Assembly: GCA_049509395.1 (NCBI GenBank)
Contig: JBEKZY010000022.1
Location: forward strand, 1-27,525
Reading direction: 5' to 3'
DNA: 27,525 nt
From: JBEKIK01 sp049509395
Lineage (GTDB): Bacteria; Planctomycetota; Planctomycetia; Pirellulales; Thermoguttaceae
Shown: positions 22,276-27,525 of the stretch, one piece after another
How positions within the stretch are numbered: position 1 is the first letter of the stretch
Layout of the letters: each line of letters begins with the position of its first letter
Notes under the pieces: generated by a model
Seen by the model: the letters and a program-made list of their open reading frames with translations, nothing else
The model's database searches: none
What the model was told of the DNA's origin: nothing
Translations under genes and position numbers: made by a program

Positions 22276-24351
22276 TTATCTCACCGTGAACTCATAAATG
22301 TTCACGCTGATCGGAGCGATTGTTGCCGTGTTCGGTACATCATCCAATTGGTGTTCCTCAATTTCGACCTGTGGCTTTTGTCCAATTACAATTGTGGCAT
22401 TTATATCGGATGGTGCCATGCGCCAGAGCCGACCTTTATCAGTGAGCTCGACGCCTTTAATGGCAAGGTCGAGGCGTTGCTCAGAGTCGGTCGGATTCAG
22501 GACTGCAACCGTGAGCGTCTTGCGGTCATCGCTCAACGCCGCAGCAACGTCGAGCGGAAAAGTATCGCTGCCCGCATTGACTTTTGGTTGATCGCCGCCC
22601 ACCGCATATTTGGGCGGCGGCTGCGGTGAATTGCCCGTCACTTCCACCGGCAACGTTCCGAAGTGATCGCGATAAAGTTTGAAGATTAAACCTACGGGAT
22701 TCAGCACGGCTTCGCTGCGATTTGCGCTCAGACAGGAGGTTGCGAAGGTAAAGGCCGCCATCTGGAAAATATCCGAATGACGGAACATTTCGTGAAACAC
22801 CCAGGCATAACTCGGCACCGGCCGATATGTATTGGGCTGCATCCCTCGGGCATAAGACCATTCGTCGAGGTTGATGGGGACGGGCTTATCTTTGAACGCC
22901 GGAATTCGGTTCAAATATTCCTCGTAGTGTTCGTATTTCGCCCGGACGCGATTGGCGGGACGACGCGCCCATTCCACCAGCGAGTCTTCCGTGTTCACGT
23001 ATGCGCCGCGCTCTAGATCGAAACGCTGGTTGTTGGTGCAGTAGCAGTGCTCGCTGATCAGATCCATGTTATCCAGACATTTGGCCAGCAATCCTTCAGT
23101 CCAATCTCCAGGCGAACCGTACTCGGTCAGAACCTTGCCGGTGATACGTTTGTTTTGCAGCGTGACCGTCATCTCGTCAGGCATTGCTCCCGAAGCAATC
23201 AGCTTGATTGTCGGATCGACTTGCCGCATGGCCTTGGCGAATAAATTGTGTTTGATCTCATATTGATTGAGGGGCATGACGCCCAGTTGCCAATCGCCGT
23301 ACATCTCGTTGCCGATTCCCCACCATTTGATGCCGTAAGGATGCGGATGGCCGTTATCCGCGCGAACCTTGCCCATCGGCGTGGTCGGCGCGCCGTTGGC
23401 ATACTCGACCAGTTGCGCGGCGGAGTAGGCGTCGCCGAAACCGGAGTTGACCGTGATGTAAGGCTCGACGTCCAGCAGACCGCAAAGTATCATGAATTCA
23501 TCCATGCCGACGTCATTCGGCTGAACGGCGTTCCATGCATAATCCATGTTCGGCGGACGTTTGTCGCGCTCGCCGATGGCGTTGCGCCATTCGTGATTGG
23601 AAACGAAATTTCCGCCGGGAAAACGATAAACGCCCGAATGCAATTGCTTAAGCGCCGCAATCACTTCGCGGCGAAAACCCTGGACGTTGTCCGCCGGCAT
23701 CAGTGAAACCGCGCCGATGTGAAACACCCCTTTTCCAATCCCTGTGATTTCCAATCGCGCGTTGTCGCTGTCTTCTTCCGCCGTGAAGACCAGTGGTAAT
23801 TTATCATACTCAGCGCCTGGCTCGTTCAAAGCAATCGTTTGACGAGAACCCGCGCCGGTTCCCCAAACCAGGCTGACATCGACTTTCGCCCCGCCATCAG
23901 ACGCGAGAAGCACCTGTCCCACGTATTTCCTGCCTTTGCGAACGGCCAATCCCGTTTGCTGGATTCCTCGCGCGGCGCTTTCATCCAGTTTGACCAACGG
24001 TGTGTGGTCGCCTACGTAAGGATGGCCGGCGTCCATCGTCACAAACTCGTCCGGGCCGATGGGAGTCCAGCGTCTCGGTTGCCAACGCCGACCCGGTACG
24101 GCGTTGGTTGTTTGCATCCCAGAGACGATAGGATAGTAGAATTTTCTGTCGTCCAGCATTTCGGCCCAAATGCCATTATTGATTATGCCGCCGAGATGTT
24201 CGATGAACTGCCCGTATACGTACTTCGTGATCGGCGCGCGAGTTTTGCTTGCGTCAATCGTGACGGTGATGGGTTGAGTTTGCGCGGCTGCACTTATGGC
24301 GAAGGCAAAGAGAATCAGACTGATTCCGAATCTTAAAATGTCTTTAAGCAT
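22276..24351 (-). CDS. Secreted GH51-type alpha-L-arabinofuranosidase
   Basis: The 691-residue protein starts with a signal peptide (cleavage after AAA-QT, about residue 23). Opening KYVYGQFIEHLGG and IWAEMLDDRKFY are typical of GH51. A CBM4_9-like insertion (about residues 120-220) precedes the (beta/alpha)8 barrel. The acid/base Glu is in WWGIGNEMYG (Glu349) and the nucleophile in NLDEWSY (Glu497), giving a retaining mechanism. It should remove terminal arabinofuranosyl residues from arabinan, arabinoxylan or arabinogalactan in the periplasm or outside. The C-terminal beta domain ends in NIYEFTV. AAAGGAG about 6 bases upstream supports the ATG. It lies 40 bases downstream of the alpha/beta hydrolase fragment on the same strand, so the two are likely co-transcribed. 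Confidence 0.92.
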   Translation of the reverse strand: MLKDILRFGISLILFAFAISAAAQTQPITVTIDASKTRAPITKYVYGQFIEHLGGIINNGIWAEMLDDRKFYYPIVSGMQTTNAVPGRRWQPRRWTPIGPDEFVTMDAGHPYVGDHTPLVKLDESAARGIQQTGLAVRKGRKYVGQVLLASDGGAKVDVSLVWGTGAGSRQTIALNEPGAEYDKLPLVFTAEEDSDNARLEITGIGKGVFHIGAVSLMPADNVQGFRREVIAALKQLHSGVYRFPGGNFVSNHEWRNAIGERDKRPPNMDYAWNAVQPNDVGMDEFMILCGLLDVEPYITVNSGFGDAYSAAQLVEYANGAPTTPMGKVRADNGHPHPYGIKWWGIGNEMYGDWQLGVMPLNQYEIKHNLFAKAMRQVDPTIKLIASGAMPDEMTVTLQNKRITGKVLTEYGSPGDWTEGLLAKCLDNMDLISEHCYCTNNQRFDLERGAYVNTEDSLVEWARRPANRVRAKYEHYEEYLNRIPAFKDKPVPINLDEWSYARGMQPNTYRPVPSYAWVFHEMFRHSDIFQMAAFTFATSCLSANRSEAVLNPVGLIFKLYRDHFGTLPVEVTGNSPQPPPKYAVGGDQPKVNAGSDTFPLDVAAALSDDRKTLTVAVLNPTDSEQRLDLAIKGVELTDKGRLWRMAPSDINATIVIGQKPQVEIEEHQLDDVPNTATIAPISVNIYEFTVR

Positions 24352-24391
24352 GACAAGCTCCTTTCGGTATTTTGCGAAATTGTTTCATCAA

Positions 24392-25018
24392 TTAAAGTTG
24401 GGTTTCGTGCTCGACTCTTTGAACAGCGCAATCTGCGTCTATACAGCTTAGGAATCCTTTTCCGATGGGAAAGGCTTGGCCGCTAACAGCCTGCGTCGTT
24501 ACCGCGCCGAAGGAATGACCAGACATTCCAATTCGCCGAAGGTCCAACCGTCCCGCTAGATCGTGAGAACCGGTTTTGTTCCAAAGTTCGAGTTGATCGA
24601 GAACGACGGTAACATCTTGTACGCGAAGTTGGAAATTTTCCAGGTTCGCTGCTTTTTGCATCGCTGGTAGCCGCTCGGCTAAGGGCTTGTCTTTCCATAC
24701 CGAGTCATCACTTCCCGGGTGCTGCAAGAAGACGGCCACATATCCCCGCAAGGCCCAGTGGTTGCCGAGATATGCGCAGCCTTCGCGCGTCCCTCCCAAA
24801 CCGTGGCTGAACAGAACGACCGCAGCGGGAGTCTTGTCCTTTGGTAGATAGACCCTGATCGGAATCTCGCGTGACCGCTTCTCGTCCTTGACAATTAAAT
24901 CCTTCTGCTCAGGCTTATCATTCATAGTCAGGAGCGGGTCGTATCCGGCCCAGAGGCTAGGAGCCGCAATAGAAGCCAACAGGAAAATGAGCAATGCGGT
25001 CGCCAAGGAATCTTTCAT
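24392..25018 (-). CDS. Alpha/beta hydrolase lacking its C-terminal catalytic part
   Basis: The 208-residue product has a signal peptide (MKDSLATALLIFLLASIAAPSLWAG) and a dienelactone-hydrolase or PAF-acetylhydrolase-like core: VVLFSHGLGGTREGC supplies the oxyanion region and GMSGHSFGA the nucleophile elbow (Ser169). Family members are normally about 300 residues or more and carry the catalytic Asp and His after the elbow. Here the family-like sequence stops at AVSGQAFPIGKG and is followed by an unrelated 20-residue tail, so the triad is incomplete and the protein probably inactive. An ATG just upstream (25021) is closer to the AAAGGA site; the second ATG at 25018 has better spacing. Its place between two glycosidase genes suggests it was once an esterase of the same pathway. 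Confidence 0.75.
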   Translation of the reverse strand: MKDSLATALLIFLLASIAAPSLWAGYDPLLTMNDKPEQKDLIVKDEKRSREIPIRVYLPKDKTPAAVVLFSHGLGGTREGCAYLGNHWALRGYVAVFLQHPGSDDSVWKDKPLAERLPAMQKAANLENFQLRVQDVTVVLDQLELWNKTGSHDLAGRLDLRRIGMSGHSFGAVTTQAVSGQAFPIGKGFLSCIDADCAVQRVEHETQL

Positions 25019-25148
25019 CATGCATCCTTTCGAGCGGCAGGGTATGATATCAAAATATCTTTTCAACACTAAAATAGGCGATAAAGTATGCATGGGGACT
25101 TTCAACCATCATTTATAACACCAAAAGGCGACATAAACCAATTGTAAT

Positions 25149-26675
25149 TCACTTCCATATGATCCTTGTTATCGAATAGATCGGGATACGGACTTTCCCA
25201 CTTGCCTCGACCGATTGACTCATGGGTGTCACACTCGCCGAAGTGCTTGTCAGATCGGGCGTGGATAGGGTTTCAACCTGGGAAGGGATTTTTTCTAAAA
25301 TTATCCGCGGCAATTGGAATACACGCTCCTCAGCCGAGCAGTTCTGAATGATGAGCGTAATGGACTTTGGCTTGCGGAACAGCCCGGCTTCGACTTCAAA
25401 ATAGCTTTCGGCCAACGCACCGCCGCCCGATATACGCCGAGCCCCTGGTTCCAAGAATCTCTGGAAAGTAGCTCCACCGTTGGCAGCCTCATTGAACCAT
25501 CGCAGCGCAAGCACATGGGGCATCAGTTGATAGCCTATTTGTTCATTGAATTGGAAAACGGCGCCTGCCGGGCCATGCCGCAGAAAGTTCAACGTGAAGA
25601 AGAGCGACATCGTTACTTCGCGATGTCGCAGCAAAGCGAACGTCATCCGGGAGACGAGTTGGATGTGCATGGCAGGAGAGGGCTCATCCTTGATCTGGTA
25701 GTCCGCACCTCGTGTATTCCACTCGGTTACCCAGATTTCCTTGTCTGGCAAGCGTTGCACAAGATCCTCAACAACACGGTCTGTACCTTGATCACAGTGG
25801 GCCAGGAGGGCCTGAAACAACTTCATTGCCTCTTGCGGTTGATGCCAGCCTTGGGTAGCCCCTTGTTCACCCATTATCATGTCTATGCGCGGATAGGGGT
25901 GGATCGTCACAGCATCAAACCATGGCGCAGGCTTCAGATCAAGATCCCATTGCCGCAGGCGCCGTCCGGTGAGACGGACCGGGTTGCCGCGAAGCCAGAA
26001 GACGCTGGCTGCGCTCTGCACTGCCACACGGGCACCAGGCGGAAAGTAGGGACGTAGGGCATCACAATAATTCTTCATAATCTGCATCGAACTCGGCTCA
26101 TCGGGCCATCGCTTCAGCACGTCTGGATCGAATCCCATCGCGATCCAGAACTCGTTGCCCAACTCGATATGGCTAGGTACAATCTCGGCAGCCTTCATCT
26201 GTCGGAACCATTCGATCTGTTCGGCAATGTTAGATGTCTCCAGATTAGGTACTAACACGACTTCGGCGCCGACCTGTTTGGCAAATTTAGTATATTCAGC
26301 AATCTTAACCCCGTTTGGAAAGCTGTTGCGAATCTTGGGAACTATCTCCGCCCAGAACCGCATATATTGCGAACTTTGCGGTGTCAATGTCATGTCGAGG
26401 AGTCCCGTTCGCCAATTGTAATAATTGGCTTGCGAGCCGCCGGGAAATCGCACGAAAGCCAGATCCATTTCCTTAAGGGTTGCTACCTTGTTCGGATCGT
26501 CGATCAGGTGCTCGATCAACGCTTCCGCCGATGCACCCAGCAATCTTTCCGGCAACTGCCGCTCCAGGCCTGACGCCTCCAAAATTAGAGGCTTTGCCTC
26601 CTCGTCTGCTGAGGCTACGCAACGAATGAATAAGATGATCAGAAACAAAGCAATGAATAGTAAGTTTTGACGCAT
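25149..26675 (-). CDS. Secreted clan GH-A glycoside hydrolase-like protein
   Basis: The 508-residue protein has a signal peptide (LFIALFLIILFIRCVASADEE) and a (beta/alpha)8-type fold. AFVRFPGGSQANYYNW is a typical early strand of GH39/GH51/GH79-like enzymes, HIELGNEFW holds the probable acid/base Glu175, and EIWVTEWN the probable nucleophile Glu318. A C-terminal beta domain (SITLIIQNCSAEERVF onward) fits GH51-type architecture. The exact family is not clear by eye; an arabinofuranosidase, xylosidase or glucuronidase-like activity is possible. The ATG at 26675 has AAAGG about 8 bases upstream. As the first gene of a same-strand series with the hydrolase fragment (130 bases gap) and the GH51 gene, it likely shares a polysaccharide-degrading role. 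Confidence 0.78.
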   Translation of the reverse strand: MRQNLLFIALFLIILFIRCVASADEEAKPLILEASGLERQLPERLLGASAEALIEHLIDDPNKVATLKEMDLAFVRFPGGSQANYYNWRTGLLDMTLTPQSSQYMRFWAEIVPKIRNSFPNGVKIAEYTKFAKQVGAEVVLVPNLETSNIAEQIEWFRQMKAAEIVPSHIELGNEFWIAMGFDPDVLKRWPDEPSSMQIMKNYCDALRPYFPPGARVAVQSAASVFWLRGNPVRLTGRRLRQWDLDLKPAPWFDAVTIHPYPRIDMIMGEQGATQGWHQPQEAMKLFQALLAHCDQGTDRVVEDLVQRLPDKEIWVTEWNTRGADYQIKDEPSPAMHIQLVSRMTFALLRHREVTMSLFFTLNFLRHGPAGAVFQFNEQIGYQLMPHVLALRWFNEAANGGATFQRFLEPGARRISGGGALAESYFEVEAGLFRKPKSITLIIQNCSAEERVFQLPRIILEKIPSQVETLSTPDLTSTSASVTPMSQSVEASGKVRIPIYSITRIIWK

Positions 26676-26976
26676 GTTTCATGCCTTTCAACGAGTCGAC
26701 TTCACATCATGCTAACTGCCGCAAGCACTATATGCAATGCACCCGCCAGCCAGCGGCAGAGTTTATAGTACCAGGAGGAAGCTCTTTCATAGAATTAGAT
26801 TCCCCACGGCCACCGTTTGACGGGATCGTAGAGGTAGGCCGAAAAAAGGGTCGTTTTTCAGGAATCCGAGAAAGGGGATGACTTAATGCGACAACCACAC
26901 GACACCGGAACGATCAACGTTGGACACCTCCGGAATGCAAGCGGAGGATGACTGGGCTCCACGCCTGTTGTTCAAA
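26676..26976. other. Intergenic region with a purine-rich imperfect repeat
   Basis: No gene is supported here. At 26840-26880 a stretch reads GAAAAAAGGGTCG, TTTTTCAGG and GAGAAAGGGGA, resembling short purine-rich intergenic repeats of planctomycetes. It lies after the stop of the SUMF1 gene and upstream of the clan GH-A gene, so it may hold a terminator or promoter that I cannot define. Confidence 0.35.
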
Positions 26977-27525
26977 TCATCCGGCCTCAAGCACAACACG
27001 GAACCCGACGTTTCGGAAGTGAAATTCTGGGGGCAAGCCATCTCGGTATGCCGACCCGCATTTGCTCGGGTGTACACAACCACCGCGGAGAATCCGGCAA
27101 TTGCCTTCAGGTGGGCCGGTCGGGTCCGTTACGATGAATGCGGAGTACAGATCGAACCAATCCCAGCACCACTGGTGAACATTGCCGTGCATGTCATACA
27201 GCCCCCAACCGTTAGGTTTCTTCTGGCAAACGGGATGGATTTGTACGCCATCGTTGTTCTGTGAATGCCAAGCATATTCCCCGAGTTCTTCCTGGTCGTC
27301 TCCAAAGTTGAACCGTGTCGTGGTCCCAGCCCGACATGCATATTCCCACTCAGCCTCCGTGGGAAGTCTCGCTTTTTTTCCAGTCCCGTATGATAGCCTC
27401 TTGCAAAATTCCATCGCCTCATGCCAGGACACTCTATGCATGGGGATTGCGGTACCCTTGAATTCGCTTGGATTTTTCCAGGTCAAGGTCTCATATTGTA
27501 ACTGAGTTACTGGAGTGACCCCCAT
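26977..27525 (-). CDS. SUMF1/formylglycine-generating-enzyme-like protein, 5' partial
   Basis: Only the last 182 residues lie in the window. The frame is open to the edge and the ATG there is probably internal, since MGVTPVTQLQYETL matches the usual interior strand (Y-x-G-x-T-x-V-T-x-x-Q) of FGE-sulfatase domains. NPSEFKG, RLPTEAEWEYACRAGT, NGWGLYDMHGNVHQW and FRNVGFRVV are the family hallmarks in order. The active-site segment reads RILRGGCVHPSKCGSAYR, with two Cys but not the usual GGSW start. Many planctomycete members are not true sulfatase-activating enzymes, so formylglycine formation is uncertain. An N-terminal signal, kinase or other domain may lie outside the window. Confidence 0.88.
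   Translation of the reverse strand: MGVTPVTQLQYETLTWKNPSEFKGTAIPMHRVSWHEAMEFCKRLSYGTGKKARLPTEAEWEYACRAGTTTRFNFGDDQEELGEYAWHSQNNDGVQIHPVCQKKPNGWGLYDMHGNVHQWCWDWFDLYSAFIVTDPTGPPEGNCRILRGGCVHPSKCGSAYRDGLPPEFHFRNVGFRVVLEAG

Noticed and set aside
1..27525. CRISPR array, tRNA, rRNA or retron-like structure
   Set aside because: I saw no regularly spaced identical repeats, no tRNA-like cloverleaf and no rRNA sequence by eye; the tandem repeats present are protein-coding.

Overview
The window looks like a chromosomal segment of a planctomycete (Pirellulales/Gemmatales-like). Seen directly: a giant protein whose N-terminus carries the LEALEDRRLL-type motif typical of large exported planctomycete proteins, a DUF1080 (3-keto-disaccharide hydrolase) protein, an FRTLL..VTL-type membrane protein N-terminus, a SUMF1-type domain, and a Gemmata-like DDE transposase remnant. 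TAG, TAA and TGA all end intact genes, so the standard bacterial code applies. The taxonomic call is inference from family recognition; no search was run.

Layout. 0.1-3 kb (+): secreted DUF1080 protein, a membrane-anchored transglutaminase-like/TPR protein in AT-richer DNA, and a VanZ-like membrane protein. 3-5.2 kb (-): a two-module zf-TFIIB zinc-ribbon protein, a small helical lipoprotein with a clear intrinsic terminator, and a Tat-exported metallophosphoesterase. 5.6-6.5 kb (+): an exported Asp-heptad coiled-coil protein built from two copies of a roughly 94-residue unit exactly 127 residues apart. 6.6-8 kb (-): three reading frames chained by two 14-base overlaps (truncated membrane protein, TPR protein broken by an amber codon, conserved acidic protein). 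8.0-9.1 kb (-): decayed mobile DNA, a serine-recombinase N-terminus abutting a DDE transposase C-terminus, with several in-frame stops and one frameshift.

9.1-9.8 kb appears gene-free. It precedes a 2717-residue gene (10.0-18.2 kb, +) encoding a metzincin-like domain, a beta-rich segment, 16 IPT/TIG repeats, a Big_9/cadherin-like domain, an autotransporter-type beta-strand repeat and an unrecognised C-terminal domain. A thioredoxin-fold protein follows (+). From 19.3 to 27.5 kb everything is on the - strand: a secreted fusion of a LolA-like domain to a C45-type Ntn hydrolase, then a sugar-degradation cluster (in transcription order a clan-A glycoside hydrolase, an alpha/beta hydrolase lacking its C-terminus, and a GH51 arabinofuranosidase), and a SUMF1-domain protein cut by the window edge.

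Functionally, most products are exported or membrane-bound. The three-gene sugar cluster is consistent with arabinose-containing polysaccharide breakdown, and the giant protein with adhesion or surface display. No CRISPR array, tRNA, rRNA or clear multi-gene defence system was seen. The least ordinary items are the LolA-C45 fusion, the exact-period coiled-coil duplication, the giant TIG protein with a protease-like head, and the interrupted TPR gene in an overlapping trio.
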